Numbered from the stretch's first letter, positions 8,515-20,091 are shown. The stretch: DNA of 64,000 nt from Streptomyces sp. Tu6071 (GCF_000213055.1 NZ_CM001165.1:5044945-5108944); one strand, 5' to 3'. A program made the numbers and translations. The notes: generated from the sequence alone by a model not told the origin.

Positions 8515-9471
8515 TCAGTAGAGGGTGCCCGCGTTCACGACCGGCTGGGTCGCCCGGTCCCCGCACAGCACGACGAGCAGATTGCTCACCATGGCCGCCT
8601 TGCGCTCCTCGTCCAGCTCCACGATGTCCTGCTGCTGGATGCGGGCGAGCGCCTGCTCGACCATGCCGACCGCGCCCTCGACGATGAGGCGGCGCGCGTC
8701 CACGACCGCGCCCGCCTGCTGGCGCTGGAGCATCGCGGAGGCGATCTCGGGGGCATACGCGAGGTGCGTGAAGCGGGACTCGACGATCTCGACGCCCGCC
8801 GCCTCGACGCGCGCGTGCAGTTCGAGCGCGAGCTTCTCGGTGATCTCCTCGGCGTTCCCGCGCAGCGAGAGGCCCTCGCCCTCGTGGGCGTCGTAGGGGT
8901 ACTCGATGGCGATGTGCCGCACGGCGGCCTCGGTCTGCGTCGCGACGAACTCCAGGAAGTCGTCGACCTCGAAGCTCGCCTGCGCGGTGTCCTCGACACG
9001 CCACACGACCACGGCCGCCAGCTCGATCGGGTTCCCGTAGGCGTCGTTGACCTTGAGGACGGCCGTCTCGTGGTTGCGCACCCGGGTGGAGATCTTCGTA
9101 CGGCTCGTGAGCGGGTTGACCCAGCGCAGTCCGTCGACGCGGATCGTGCCCCGGTAGCGGCCGAAGAGCTGGACCACGCGGGCCTCGCCGGGCGCCACCA
9201 TGTTGAGCCCGGACATCGCGAAGATCGAGGCGATCGCGAGCAGGATGCCGACGACGATGAGCACCGCCTTGGCGCCGTTCGAGTCGACGGCGCTCGCGAG
9301 CACCGCGAGCGCGATGCCGATGACGAGGCCGAGCAGTCCGAGGAGCAGGGCGAGCCCGCCGCCGATGCTCTTCGCGGTGAACTCCGTCACGCGCGGCTTC
9401 GGCATCTCGGCGAGCTGGCCGGGCGCGAGTTCGTCCCCGTGCGGGGTCTCGGGCGTGGGGTGGGTGGACAT
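8515..9471 (-). CDS. SPFH-domain membrane protein
   Basis: A 318-residue SPFH/band 7 protein with two N-terminal hydrophobic segments (about 38-60 [20 protein letters not shown] and 68-90), then [20 protein letters not shown], the SPFH domain and a C-terminal helical stretch. It differs from the slipin at 3235 in having two TM segments and a short tail without the Arg-rich extension. Such proteins are thought to organise membrane domains or hold membrane enzymes. ATG 9471 is preceded by a GGGGG Shine-Dalgarno run 10 nt upstream, and N-terminal homology starts close to it. The small RHH gene follows. Confidence 0.9.
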   Translation of the reverse strand: MSTHPTPETPHGDELAPGQLAEMPKPRVTEFTAKSIGGGLALLLGLLGLVIGIALAVLASAVDSNGAKAVLIVVGILLAIASIFAMSGLNMVAPGEARVVQLFGRYRGTIRVDGLRWVNPLTSRTKISTRVRNHETAVLKVNDAYGNPIELAAVVVWRVEDTAQASFEVDDFLEFVATQTEAAVRHIAIEYPYDAHEGEGLSLRGNAEEITEKLALELHARVEAAGVEIVESRFTHLAYAPEIASAMLQRQQAGAVVDARRLIVEGAVGMVEQALARIQQQDIVELDEERKAAMVSNLLVVLCGDRATQPVVNAGTLY

Positions 9472-9829
9472 GGGTGGTTCCCCCGTTCTGTAGCGGTTGA
9501 GGCGGCGGCGACGGCCGTGACCGCTGGGGCGCATCGCCCCTGACCTGGGGCGGCGCGCTCGCGCACGGGGGACCGGAAGGCTCCCGTACCGCCGTTGCCG
9601 CGCTCTCAAAGTGATATCAGATTACCCGGGATGGCAACCATCCACACCTCCGCGGAGTCGGTTTCAGTGCGGGACGGTGCTGATTGTCACGTCCGGAAAA
9701 GACAGGATCGGGAGCTGTTTGTCCAAGAGCGCGATGTTAGCTTTCAAAGCTGATCGAGCCACGGAGCGCGCGACGGCGCGAGCCACCGTGGACCGCGGTG
9801 CACACCACTGAGAAGGAGCGGCCGTCGAC
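9472..9829. promoter_or_regulatory. Divergent intergenic region between SPFH gene and PBP
   Basis: 358 bp without a gene. It is less GC-rich than its surroundings. Visible elements are a TGATATCA palindrome (9612-9619) on the SPFH side, and AGCTTT-C-AAAGCT (9739-9751), a perfect 13-bp dyad about 80 nt before the PBP start. Both are candidate regulatory sites; no clear -35/-10 pair was found. Confidence 0.4.
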
Positions 9830-12133
9830 ATGGGGCGAGCGGACGAGAGGCGGGCACGTCGCGGCGGCGGCGACCCGCGCGGGCGTGTGCGCCGCCTGTT
9901 CACGTGGAAGAAGCTGCTCGGCACCTTCTTCGGCCTGTGCCTGCTCGGGATAGCCGGGTTCGTCGGCCTCTACCTGTACGTCGACGTCCCCCAGGGCAAC
10001 CCCGACGCGACCCAGCAGGCCAACGTCTACAAGCTCAAGGACGGCACCGTCCTCGCCCGCACCGGCCAGCGCAACCGCGAGATCGTCGGCCTCGACCGCG
10101 TCCCGAAGGACGTCCAGCACACCTTCGTCGCCGCCGAGAACAAGAGCTTCTACAAGGACAAGGGCGTCGACCTCAAGGGCACCGCGCGCGGCCTGCTCAA
10201 CACCGTCACCGGCAAGGGCAAGCAGGGCGGCTCGACGATCACCCAGCAGTACGTGAAGAACTACTACCTCACCGCCGACCAGACCGTGAGCCGCAAGCTC
10301 AAGGAACTGGTCATCTCGCTCAAGGTCGATCAGAAGTACTCCAAGGACGACATCCTCGCCGGGTACATCAACACGAGCTACTACGGCCGCGGCGCCTACG
10401 GCATCCAGGCCGCCGCGCAGGCGTACTACGGCATCGACGCCGACCAGCTCGACGTCGCCCAGGGCGCCTACCTCGCCGCCCTCCTCCAGGCCCCGAGCCA
10501 GTACGACTGGGCCGTCGCGACGCCCCACGGCAAGACCCTCGTCAAGAAGCGCTGGAACTACGTGCTCGACAACATGGTCGGCCAGCACTGGCTCGGCGCC
10601 GGGGAACGCGCGAAGCAGGAGTTCCCCGTCCCGCACAAGGAACAGCGGGACGCCGGGCTCACCGGGCAGAAGGGCTACCTCCAGCAGGCGGCCGAGAGCG
10701 AGCTGATACGCACCGTCGCCAAGAACGACGGCCTCTCGCCCGACGACGCGAAGGCCAAGGTGGACGCGGGCGGCTACACCGTCACGCTCAACATCGACCC
10801 GAAGAAGCAGACCCAGCTGGAGAAGTCGGTCAAGAACCGGCTGACCTCGAAGCTCGACCGCGAGAACCGCACCGTCGACGCGAACGTGCAGGCGGGCGCC
10901 GCCTCCGTCGACCCGAAGAACGGCAAGGTCCTCGCCCTCTACGGCGGCCAGGGCTGGCCCGAGCACTACACCGACAACGCGACCCGCACCGACTACCAGG
11001 TCGCCTCCACGTTCAAGCCGCTCATCCTGACCGCCGCCCTGGAGAACAAGGCGACGACGCAGGACGGCAAGCCCATCACCGCCTCCACGGTCTACGACGG
11101 CACGAGCAGGCGCCCCGTCAAGGGCAGCGACGTCGCCTTCGCCCCGCCCAACGAGGACGGCGTCGACTACGGGCGGATCAGCGTCCAGACCGCGATGAAC
11201 AAGTCCGTGAACTCCGTCTTCGCCCAGATGGGCGTGGACGTCGGCATGGACGAGGTCATGAAGACCGCCGGCAAGCTGGGCATGGACGTCGAGAACGAGC
11301 AGGCCGTGCCCGCGCAGACCCTCGGCTCGATGGGCGCGAGCCCGCTCCAGATGGCCGGCGTGTACGCCACGCTCGACCACCACGGCCGCAAGGTCACCCC
11401 GCAGATCCTCAAGTCCGTCACGTACGGCGGCGCGGACGTCAAGCTGCCGAGCGCGATCGGCGACCAGGTCGTCAGCCGCCAGAGCGCCGACTCCGTCACC
11501 TCGGTCCTCACCGGCGTCGTCGACGACGGCACGGGCAGCGCGGTCCGCAACAACCTCCAGCCGGTCGCGGGCAAGACCGGTACCTCCGACGACAACAAGT
11601 CGGCCTGGTTCACCGGCTTCACCCCGGACCTCGTCACCTCGGTCGGCGTCTTCGGCGAGGCCGACAAGCCCGGGACGACGGCCGACGGCACGAAGTACAA
11701 GAAGGGCGCGCAGGTCTCGCTGAGCGGCGCCGCGGGCGGCGGCCGGGTCAACGGCGGCGGCTTCCCCGCGCAGATCTGGGCCGACTACACCTTCGAGGTC
11801 GCGGGCGCCCCCGAGAAGTTCGACCTCGACACGGACATGGGCGCGGCCACGACCCCGACCCCCGACCCCACCCCCTCGGACACGCCGACCCCCTCGGACA
11901 CCCCGTCCCCGTCCACATCGGCCCCCGAGGAACCGACCCCGGACCCGAGCACGGAATCCCCGAGCACGGACCCGACCCCGCCGAGCCCCGACCCCACGGA
12001 CACAGGCGGCGGCGACCTCCCCACGAACACCCCGGACCCCGGCGACCCGGGCGAGGGCCGGCCCTCGTTCCCGCCCCTCCCCGGCGACGGGGACCAGGGG
12101 CAGGGGCAGGGGCAGGACGGCAACGGCTTCTGA
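9830..12133 (+). CDS. Class A penicillin-binding protein (bifunctional transglycosylase/transpeptidase)
   Basis: A 767-residue bifunctional peptidoglycan synthase. A basic cytoplasmic start is followed by one TM (about 30-50), a GT51 glycosyltransferase domain (motif VAAENKSFYKDKGVD with likely catalytic E103, then GGSTITQQYVKN), and a transpeptidase domain with ASTFKPL (nucleophile S393, K396), a KSVN motif, and KTGTSDD (K582). The last 110 residues are a Pro/Ser/Thr/Asp-rich disordered tail ending QGQGQGQDGNGF. It polymerises glycan strands and cross-links stem peptides outside the membrane. Start ATG 9830 has GGAG 11 nt upstream. A 21-bp hairpin closes the gene. Confidence 0.95.
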   Translation: MGRADERRARRGGGDPRGRVRRLFTWKKLLGTFFGLCLLGIAGFVGLYLYVDVPQGNPDATQQANVYKLKDGTVLARTGQRNREIVGLDRVPKDVQHTFVAAENKSFYKDKGVDLKGTARGLLNTVTGKGKQGGSTITQQYVKNYYLTADQTVSRKLKELVISLKVDQKYSKDDILAGYINTSYYGRGAYGIQAAAQAYYGIDADQLDVAQGAYLAALLQAPSQYDWAVATPHGKTLVKKRWNYVLDNMVGQHWLGAGERAKQEFPVPHKEQRDAGLTGQKGYLQQAAESELIRTVAKNDGLSPDDAKAKVDAGGYTVTLNIDPKKQTQLEKSVKNRLTSKLDRENRTVDANVQAGAASVDPKNGKVLALYGGQGWPEHYTDNATRTDYQVASTFKPLILTAALENKATTQDGKPITASTVYDGTSRRPVKGSDVAFAPPNEDGVDYGRISVQTAMNKSVNSVFAQMGVDVGMDEVMKTAGKLGMDVENEQAVPAQTLGSMGASPLQMAGVYATLDHHGRKVTPQILKSVTYGGADVKLPSAIGDQVVSRQSADSVTSVLTGVVDDGTGSAVRNNLQPVAGKTGTSDDNKSAWFTGFTPDLVTSVGVFGEADKPGTTADGTKYKKGAQVSLSGAAGGGRVNGGGFPAQIWADYTFEVAGAPEKFDLDTDMGAATTPTPDPTPSDTPTPSDTPSPSTSAPEEPTPDPSTESPSTDPTPPSPDPTDTGGGDLPTNTPDPGDPGEGRPSFPPLPGDGDQGQGQGQDGNGF

Positions 12134-12136
12134 CAG

Positions 12137-12183
12137 CGAGGTGCCCCCGGCCGCGGAGCGCGTCCGCGGCCGGGGGCACCTCG
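12137..12183. terminator. Bidirectional terminator between convergent genes
   Basis: A perfect 21-bp stem (12137-12157 with 12163-12183), 5-nt loop, immediately after the PBP stop and before the end of the convergent phosphatase gene. Confidence 0.85.
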
Positions 12184-12237
12184 TCCGTACGGCCCGCGCG
12201 TCCGGCCCGACAGCCCGGCACGCCCCGTACGTACGGC

Positions 12238-14256
12238 CTACGCGTCCAGCTCGAACCACACGACCTTCCCGTTGCCCAGCCGCGTCGCGTCCCACCTGCG
12301 CGCGAGCCGCTTCACCAGGTACAGCCCGCGCCCGCCCTCGTCCGTCGTCCGCGCGTTCCGCACCCGGGGGAGCTGCGGCACGTCGTCGCCGACCTCCACC
12401 CGGAGCACGTCCGTCCGCAGCAGCCGCAGCGTGACGGGGCGCGTCGCGTAGCGGATCGCGTTCGTCACGACCTCGCTCACCAGGAGCTGCACCGTGTCGA
12501 TGTGCCGCTCCAGGCCCCAGCGCTCCAGCGCCTCGCGCGCCAGCCGCCGGGCCCGCGAGACGGCGCGCGGCTCCGCGTCGAGGAACCAGAAGGCGACGTC
12601 CTGCGGCGCGATCCCCTCGAAGCGCGCGGCGAGCAGCGCGATGTCGTCGTCGCGGTCGCTCGGCCCGAGCACGTCGAGCACCGAGTCGCACAGCGCCTCC
12701 AGCGGCGGCGCGTGGTCGGCGCCCGTGAGCCGCGCGGTCTCGGCGAGCTTCTCGGTGAGCTGCTCGATCCCCGTCCACACGTCCCGCAGCCGCGACTCGA
12801 CGAGCCCGTCCGTGTAGAGCAGCAGCGTCGCCCCCGAGGGCGCGTCCAGCTCGACGGCCTCGAAGTCCACCCCGCCCACCCCGATCGGCGCCCCCGGCGG
12901 CACGTCGAGCACCTCGGCGCGGCCGTCCATGTGGAGCAGCAGGGGCGGCGGGTGGCCCGCGTTGGCGACCGTGATGCGGTGCGAGACGGGGTCGTAGACG
13001 ACGTACACGCACGTCGCCATGCGGTCGCTGCCGAGCCGCTGCGCCTGCTCGTCGAGGTGGTGCAGGACCTCGGTCGGCGGCAGGTCGAGCCCCGCGAGGG
13101 TCTGCGCGGTGGTCCGCAACTGGCCCATGATCGCCGCCGAGGTCATCGAGTGGCCCATCACGTCGCCCACGACGAGCGCGACGCGTGAGCCCGGCAGCGG
13201 GATCGCGTCGTACCAGTCGCCGCCCACGCGTGCCGTCTCGGCGGCCGGGAGGTACCGGCTCGCGAGCCGCACCCCGGTCGCGTTCGGCAGCGTCTCGGGG
13301 AGCATCATGCGCTGCAACTCGTCGGCGATGTACGCCTCGCGCCCGTACAGCACCGCCTTGTCGACGCCGAGTGCGGAGTGGGTCGCGAGCTGCGCGGCGA
13401 CGAGGAGGTCGTCGGGCGCGAAGGGCACGCGCTCGGGGGCGCGCAGGAAGACGGCCGCGCCGATCACGCGGCGGCGCCCGCGCAGCGGCGCGAGGATCGC
13501 GCGCCGCCCGTCGACCCCGGCGAGCGGCGGTACGGCGTCGGCCCCGAGCAGTTCGGGGAGCGCGGCCCGCGCCGCCTTCGAGCCGCCGAAGAGCGGCCTG
13601 ACGCCGCGCAGCACCTCGGCGAGCGCACCGCCCGGCTCGACCTCGCACGTCTGCGCCCCGCGCACCGAGCCGTCCGGGAGGGGCGTCGCCGGGAGGAGCG
13701 CTCCCGAGAGCGTGTACTGCCCGGTGAGCATCCCCGGATCGGGGATGCGGTCGGTGCGGCGCAGCCGCAGCACGAGCGGCCCGGTGGGGCGTTCGTCGCC
13801 GACGGGCAGCGGGTCGCGGAGGTAGACGAGGATCGCGTCGGCGAAGACCGGCACGCTCGCCCGGCACAGGCCCATGACGATCTCGTCGAGGTCGATGCCG
13901 CGCGCGATCCGGCGCGTCGCCGCGCCGACGAAACGCAGCCGCTCGCCTTCCGCGCGCTCGCGCTCCTGTTCGCTCGGGTGCGCTGAGGTCTCCTCGTTGA
14001 AGGCGCGCGGCGCCGAAGTGCCGCCCGCGGGCGCGGCGTCCGCGCGCGGCCGGACCGGCTCGGCGGCGGTGGGGGCGCCCCCGTCCCTGGAGTCCCGGGC
14101 GTGGCCACCGCCCTCGGCGCGCTCGCGCTCCTGGCCGGCCGGCGCCGCGTGCGCGGCGGGGACCTGCGGCGCGGGCAGGGGCTGCCCCGCCGCGCCGTGC
14201 GCGGCGTGCAGCAGGCCGCCCGGCGCCTGCGGGTGGGGGGTGGGTTGCTCGGTCAC
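12238..14256 (-). CDS. SpoIIE-type PP2C phosphatase with GAF and anti-sigma-like ATPase domains
   Basis: A 672-residue multidomain regulator. A disordered N-terminus (1-105) precedes a GAF-like sensor (about 110-270), a SpoIIE/PP2C phosphatase (about 300-510; metal-binding GGDWYDA, VVGDVMGH, YTDGLVE, DRDDDIALL) and an RsbW-like HATPase (about 540-672; N box VSEVVTNAIRYA, G box GGRGLYLVKRLARRWD). In this family the phosphatase dephosphorylates an anti-sigma-factor antagonist while the kinase-like domain binds it or a sigma factor. No sigma or antagonist gene is adjacent. The GTG at 14256 is the first plausible start. The methyltransferase gene ends 38 bp upstream on the same strand, so they may share a transcript. 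Confidence 0.9.
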   Translation of the reverse strand: MTEQPTPHPQAPGGLLHAAHGAAGQPLPAPQVPAAHAAPAGQERERAEGGGHARDSRDGGAPTAAEPVRPRADAAPAGGTSAPRAFNEETSAHPSEQERERAEGERLRFVGAATRRIARGIDLDEIVMGLCRASVPVFADAILVYLRDPLPVGDERPTGPLVLRLRRTDRIPDPGMLTGQYTLSGALLPATPLPDGSVRGAQTCEVEPGGALAEVLRGVRPLFGGSKAARAALPELLGADAVPPLAGVDGRRAILAPLRGRRRVIGAAVFLRAPERVPFAPDDLLVAAQLATHSALGVDKAVLYGREAYIADELQRMMLPETLPNATGVRLASRYLPAAETARVGGDWYDAIPLPGSRVALVVGDVMGHSMTSAAIMGQLRTTAQTLAGLDLPPTEVLHHLDEQAQRLGSDRMATCVYVVYDPVSHRITVANAGHPPPLLLHMDGRAEVLDVPPGAPIGVGGVDFEAVELDAPSGATLLLYTDGLVESRLRDVWTGIEQLTEKLAETARLTGADHAPPLEALCDSVLDVLGPSDRDDDIALLAARFEGIAPQDVAFWFLDAEPRAVSRARRLAREALERWGLERHIDTVQLLVSEVVTNAIRYATRPVTLRLLRTDVLRVEVGDDVPQLPRVRNARTTDEGGRGLYLVKRLARRWDATRLGNGKVVWFELDA

Positions 14257-14294
14257 GCGTGTCGAATCCGTCCGTCCGGCTGAGCGGCCCGCGC

Positions 14295-14966
14295 TCAGAC
14301 GCGCCGGCAGTTCAGGAAGAGCTGGAACTCGGGAGGGGTGTCGGTGCTGGCGGGGGCGTACGAGTACGAGTCCTCGCCGGCGATCTCGAACCCGGCATCC
14401 CGCACGGTACGGCGCAACTCCTCGCGGAGGTAGCCCGATACCCGGATCTCGTGCCCCAGGAACGGAATCGCCGCGTCGTCCAGGTCGGCCTCGACCATCG
14501 ACAGCGCGAGCAGCCCACCGGGGTTGAGGAGGGAGCGCAGGGAGCGCAGGGCGTGCGGGATCTCCGGGCGCGGCAGCATGAGCAGCGTGAAGAAGCACGT
14601 GATGCCGTCGAAGCGGCCGAGCCCCTCGGGGCCTTCGGCGCGCAGCGAGGCGAGGTCGCGCCGGAGGAACCGGGCCCCGGGCACGTGCGTCGTGGCCAGT
14701 TCCACCATGCCGGGCGACAGATCCACCCCGGTGACGTCGAACCCGGCCTCGACGAGGCCCTTGGCGGTCGGCAGCCCCGTACCGCTGCCCACGTCCAGGA
14801 CCCGCGCCCCGGCGGGCAGTTCCTTCGCGAGCCACTCGCCGGCCGCGAGCTGGCCCTCCTTGTGCGGGAACGCCTCGTCGTAGCGCTGCCCGATCGCGTC
14901 GAAGGCCGCCGCCTGCCCGGCGCGGTCCGGTGTACCGGCCCCGTATCCCTCGTACCCCACGCTCAC
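14295..14966 (-). CDS. Class I SAM-dependent methyltransferase
   Basis: A 223-residue Rossmann-fold methyltransferase. Motif I is VLDVGSGTGLPTAKGL, the acidic end of strand 2 is VTGVDLSPGM, and post-I motifs include GRFDGITCFFTLLMLP and LNPGGLLALSMVEAD. The overall pattern is that of the Methyltransf_11/25 group that modifies small molecules; the substrate is unknown. Start GTG 14966 has GAGGGG 11 nt upstream; an in-frame start at 15014 would place the operator-like dyad inside the gene. It sits just upstream of the SpoIIE-type phosphatase on the same strand. Confidence 0.85.
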   Translation of the reverse strand: MSVGYEGYGAGTPDRAGQAAAFDAIGQRYDEAFPHKEGQLAAGEWLAKELPAGARVLDVGSGTGLPTAKGLVEAGFDVTGVDLSPGMVELATTHVPGARFLRRDLASLRAEGPEGLGRFDGITCFFTLLMLPRPEIPHALRSLRSLLNPGGLLALSMVEADLDDAAIPFLGHEIRVSGYLREELRRTVRDAGFEIAGEDSYSYAPASTDTPPEFQLFLNCRRV

Positions 14967-14982
14967 GTACTGTCCGCCCCTC

Positions 14983-14999
14983 GTTGACTCTCCGTCAAC
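14983..14999. promoter_or_regulatory. Operator-like dyad before the methyltransferase
   Basis: GTTGAC-TCTCC-GTCAAC is a perfect 6-5-6 dyad 16 nt before the GTG start. Each arm also contains TTGAC, so it may cover a -35 or the transcription start. Confidence 0.4.
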
Positions 15000-15112
15000 C
15001 TCCGTGCACGCCACGGCGGTTGCGCCCCCACTTCGGGCCGTCTCGCGGAGCTAGATCCTACGTTTGCCCCTCCGGGGGGCGGCAAGAGTCTCATGAGCCC
15101 GGCCTCGCGGTC

Positions 15113-15787
15113 TCATGCCGTCACCCCGGCCGGTAGCCGGTCCCAGTCGGCGGGGAGCGACGGTACGGGCCAGGAGGGCTCGGGTCGCCACTCGGCCCAC
15201 GGCTCGCTGAACGGGGCGCCCCAGGCCGCGATGAGCGCGACGGCCGCGCGGCCCGCCTCGCGCACCCCGGCCGCCGTCTCCGCGCTCATCAGCCCGTCCG
15301 CGCACGCCTGCGCGAACTCGTCCTCGTCCCGCCAGGACCAGGAGCGGTCCCGCTGGACGTCGATGTCGAGGAAGTGGTCGACGGAGTCGACGCCCGCCGG
15401 GTGCCGGCGCAGCGGCTGCTCCAGGTTCACGTACCAGTTCCTGAAGGTCCAGTCCTCGTCCCACCACAGCCACACCGACCACGGTTCACCGGCACGGGCG
15501 AGCTTGAGGACCCCGTTCCCCCACCAGGGCTCACGCCCGGTGGTACGGGGGCGCGTGTACCGGCTCGCGAGCGGCTCGGCGTGCACCGGGGTCCCGTCCG
15601 CGAAGACCGGCCGCACGCACTCCGTACCGGGCGCGAGCCAGGCCACGAGGCGGTCCCCGGTGTCCTCCACGACCGTCATGGGGCGACAGATGTGGATGCC
15701 CTCGTCGCCACGGGTCCCGTTGGCGCGATAGCGCCACAGGATGGGGGTCCCTGGGGACCAGCGGGGGACGGCGGTTTCGTGAGGCAT
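15113..15787 (-). CDS. DUF402 (FomD-like) nucleoside-diphosphatase-type protein
   Basis: A 224-residue DUF402 protein. Recognisable family stretches are GREPWWGNGVLKL, WLWWDEDWTFRNWYVNLEQP and VDSVDHFLDIDVQRDRSWSW, where the conserved Asp/Glu residues would bind divalent metal. Members such as S. coelicolor Sc4828 and FomD hydrolyse nucleoside or CMP-linked diphosphates. The ATG at 15787 follows a TAAAAT hexamer by 6 nt, so the message is probably leaderless. It lies between the methyltransferase and fumC, all on the minus strand, with 45 bp to fumC and 146 bp to the methyltransferase. Confidence 0.85.
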   Translation of the reverse strand: MPHETAVPRWSPGTPILWRYRANGTRGDEGIHICRPMTVVEDTGDRLVAWLAPGTECVRPVFADGTPVHAEPLASRYTRPRTTGREPWWGNGVLKLARAGEPWSVWLWWDEDWTFRNWYVNLEQPLRRHPAGVDSVDHFLDIDVQRDRSWSWRDEDEFAQACADGLMSAETAAGVREAGRAAVALIAAWGAPFSEPWAEWRPEPSWPVPSLPADWDRLPAGVTA

Positions 15788-15793
15788 GCGCGG

Positions 15794-15799
15794 ATTTTA
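15794..15799 (-). promoter_or_regulatory. -10 hexamer of leaderless DUF402 gene
   Basis: TAAAAT on the minus strand ends 6 nt before the ATG at 15787. Confidence 0.5.
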
Positions 15800-15832
15800 C
15801 GCCCGCCCCCGCCGCCCCCGGCCGCCCCCGCC

Positions 15833-17245
15833 CTACGGCCTGGTCATCCGCAGCACGTCGAGCGCGGCGTCGAGCTGCTCCTCCGTCAGGTCCCCGCGCT
15901 CCACGTACCCGGACTCGATCACGACCTCGCGGATCGTCTTCCGCTCGGCGAGCGACTTCTTCGCGACCTTCGCCGCCTCCTCGTACCCGATGTACTTGTT
16001 GAGCGGCGTCACGACGGACGGCGAGGACTCCGCGTACTCGCGGGCCCGCTCCACGTTCGCCGTGATCCCGTCGATCGTGCGGTCCGCGAGGAGCCGCGAG
16101 ACGTTCGCGAGCAGCCGCACCGACTCCAGCACGTTCTTCGCGATGACCGGCAGCATGACGTTCAGCTCGAAGTTCCCCGCCGCCCCCGCCGCGCCCACGG
16201 TCGCGTCGTTGCCGACGACCTGCACGGCGACCTGGAGCACCGCCTCGGGCAGCACGGGGTTGACCTTGCCCGGCATGATCGAGGAGCCCGGCTGGAGGTC
16301 GGGCAGATTGATCTCCGCGAGGCCCGTGCGCGGCCCGGAGGACATCCAGCGCAGGTCGTTGGCGATCTTCGTGAGCGAGCCCGCGATCGTCCGGAGCTGC
16401 CCGGAGGTCTCCACGAGCCCGTCGCGCGCCCCCTGTGCCTCGAAGTGGTCGCGGGCCTCGGTGAGCGGCAGCCCGGTCACGCGGGCGACCTCGGCGATGA
16501 CGGCGGCGGAGAAGCCGGGCGGCGTGTTGATCCCCGTACCGACCGCCGTGCCGCCGAGGGGCAGCTCCGCGAGCCGGGGCAGCGAGGCGCGCAGCCGCTC
16601 GATCCCGTACCGCACCTGCGCCGCGTAGCCGCCGAACTCCTGGCCGAGCGTGACGGGTGTGGCGTCCATGAGGTGGGTGCGGCCCGACTTCACGACGTCG
16701 GCGAACTCCTCGCTCTTGCGCGCGAGCGCGGCGGCGAGGTGGTCGAGCGCGGGGATCAGGTCGTGCGTGACGGCGGAGGTCGCGGCGATGTGAAGGGAGG
16801 AGGGGAACACGTCGTTGGACGACTGCGAGGCGTTGACGTGGTCGTTCGGGTGCACGTCGGCACCGAGCCGCTCCGTGGCGAGCGTGGCCAGGACCTCGTT
16901 CGTGTTCATGTTCGAGGAGGTCCCCGAGCCGGTCTGGAAGACGTCCACGGGGAAGTGCGCATCCCAGCGGCCCTCCGCGACCTCGTCGGCCGCCGCCCGG
17001 ATGGCCCCGGCGCGCTCCGCGTCGAGCACCCCGAGTTCGGCGTTGACCTTGGCCGCCGCCGCCTTGATCTGCGCGAGGGCGCGGATGTGCGCGCGCTCCA
17101 GGTGCTGGCCCGAGATCGGGAAGTTCTCGACGGCGCGCTGGGTCTGGGCGCGGTACTTCGCGTGCGCGGGCACCCGCACCTCGCCCATCGAGTCGTGCTC
17201 GGTGCGGAACTCGGGCGCGGCGGCGGACTCGGGGGTCGCGGACAT
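15833..17245 (-). CDS. fumC: Class II fumarate hydratase
   Basis: A 470-residue iron-independent fumarase of the TCA cycle (fumarate to L-malate). The superfamily signature [12 protein letters not shown] contains the catalytic Ser loop. Other conserved stretches are [49 protein letters not shown] and [11 protein letters not shown]. Length and motifs match the aspartase/fumarase superfamily closely; a related aspartase is less likely given HPNDHVN and TGTSSNMN. Start ATG 17245 has GGAGAGGAG upstream. A class I iron-sulfur fumarase lies 171 bp upstream on the same strand, so the locus has both unrelated enzyme types. Confidence 0.93.
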   Translation of the reverse strand: MSATPESAAAPEFRTEHDSMGEVRVPAHAKYRAQTQRAVENFPISGQHLERAHIRALAQIKAAAAKVNAELGVLDAERAGAIRAAADEVAEGRWDAHFPVDVFQTGSGTSSNMNTNEVLATLATERLGADVHPNDHVNASQSSNDVFPSSLHIAATSAVTHDLIPALDHLAAALARKSEEFADVVKSGRTHLMDATPVTLGQEFGGYAAQVRYGIERLRASLPRLAELPLGGTAVGTGINTPPGFSAAVIAEVARVTGLPLTEARDHFEAQGARDGLVETSGQLRTIAGSLTKIANDLRWMSSGPRTGLAEINLPDLQPGSSIMPGKVNPVLPEAVLQVAVQVVGNDATVGAAGAAGNFELNVMLPVIAKNVLESVRLLANVSRLLADRTIDGITANVERAREYAESSPSVVTPLNKYIGYEEAAKVAKKSLAERKTIREVVIESGYVERGDLTEEQLDAALDVLRMTRP

Positions 17246-17364
17246 GGAACGGCGCTCCTCTCCATCGGGGACCCGCGCGGGACGGCGCGGGGGCTCTATG
17301 GAGGCAGCGGCGGGGCGGGGGCGGATATTCCGCGCGAGGCGGCGCGCGGCCGGGCGGTACGGGG

Positions 17365-17408
17365 CCGGGCGGTACGGGCACGGGGCGTGGTGTCCCCGTA
17401 CCGCCCGG
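17365..17408 (-). terminator. Hairpin downstream of the class I fumarase
   Basis: A perfect 14-bp stem (17365-17378 with 17395-17408), loop 16 nt. A second left arm at 17350-17364 could pair with the same right arm. It begins 9 nt after the class I fumarase stop. Confidence 0.65.
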
Positions 17409-17416
17409 ACCTCCGG

Positions 17417-19090
<1,674 letters not shown>

Positions 19091-19340
19091 CGTGACGCTT
19101 CCTCGTGTGGGTGGCGCGGGGCGGACGGTGTGGGTCGCCCCGGGCCGCCCGCGACCCGGCTTCCTGGCTCCTGGGCGGCGCCCTTCAGGTTAGAACCTCG
19201 GGGGCGGACGGCGGTGGTGAGGTAGGGCTCAGTGGGCAGGGGCGCACGGGCGGGCGGCCCCGGCGACCGCACGTACCCGCCTCGCGGGGAAAGCCGGAAA
19301 GAGACTGTCGCGTGGGGTGTCGCGATCTATCGCGTTTCGG

Positions 19341-19346
19341 TACCCT
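19341..19346 (+). promoter_or_regulatory. -10 hexamer of leaderless DUF1707 gene
   Basis: TACCCT ends 6 nt before the GTG at 19353. Confidence 0.45.
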
Positions 19347-19352
19347 GCGGCG

Positions 19353-20018
19353 GTGGACCTCGACAAGCGCCCCCAGACCGCCCAGCGCCCCACGACGACC
19401 GCGGGGGACGGTGCGGGCGGCAGCCCCGCCCTGCGCGCCTCGGACGCCGATCGCGACCACTACGCGGCGATCCTGCGCGAGGCGCTCGCGGAGGGCCGCC
19501 TGACCGCCGAGGAGCACGCGGAGCGGGTGGAGGCGGTCTACACCGCCCGTACGCACGCGGCCCTCGAACCCCTCGTCGCCGACCTCCCGCGCCCCGGCGC
19601 GAGGAGCGCCCCGGTCGCGCCCGCGCAGGCCGGCCCCGAGGAGAGCCTGTACGCGGTCTTCTCGCAGGCGGTGCGCCGGGGCCACTGGCGCCCGGCGGCC
19701 CGCATCAACGCGTACGCGATCCTCGGGAGCGTCGAGATCGACCTGAGCCAGGCGATCTTCGAGCACCGCCAGGTGACCATCCGCGCCTTCTCGGTCCTCG
19801 GCAGCGTCGAGATCCGCGTCCCGGAGAACGTGACGCTGCACGGCGGCGGCAGCGGAGTCCTCGGCGAGTTCCAGGTCGAGGGCCTCCAGGCCGCCGACCC
19901 CGAGGCCCCGTCCGTCCGTGTCGAGGGCTTCGCGGTCCTCGGCAGCGTGGAGGCGGAGCCGAAGCGGGGGCGCCTGATCCGGGAACTGTCCCGGCACCTG
20001 CGGAAGCGCCTGGGCTGA
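19353..20018 (+). CDS. DUF1707 domain protein
   Basis: A 221-residue protein. An N-terminal DUF1707 (SHOCT-like) domain, ALRASDADRDHYAAILREAL then GRLTAEEHAERVEAVYTA, is followed by a linker and a C-terminal beta-rich domain with repeats around AYAILGSVEIDLSQA, FSVLGSVEIRVPENV and FAVLGSVEAEP. No TM segment is seen. Function unknown; such proteins are common in actinobacteria and may associate with the envelope. The GTG at 19353 follows TACCCT by 6 nt and lacks a ribosome-binding site, suggesting leaderless translation. The next gene downstream is wblI. Confidence 0.8.
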   Translation: MDLDKRPQTAQRPTTTAGDGAGGSPALRASDADRDHYAAILREALAEGRLTAEEHAERVEAVYTARTHAALEPLVADLPRPGARSAPVAPAQAGPEESLYAVFSQAVRRGHWRPAARINAYAILGSVEIDLSQAIFEHRQVTIRAFSVLGSVEIRVPENVTLHGGGSGVLGEFQVEGLQAADPEAPSVRVEGFAVLGSVEAEPKRGRLIRELSRHLRKRLG

Positions 20019-20091
20019 GGACGGCCGAAGCGAGGACAACGCGCCACCACGCCCCGCACCGAACGGGCGGGGCGAGAAACCCTGTCCGTAG

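Noticed and set aside
9737..13867. Very long minus-strand open frame over the PBP and phosphatase genes
   Set aside because: Shadow of GC-rich coding on the other strand or frame; low-complexity Arg/Ala/Gly translation without domains.
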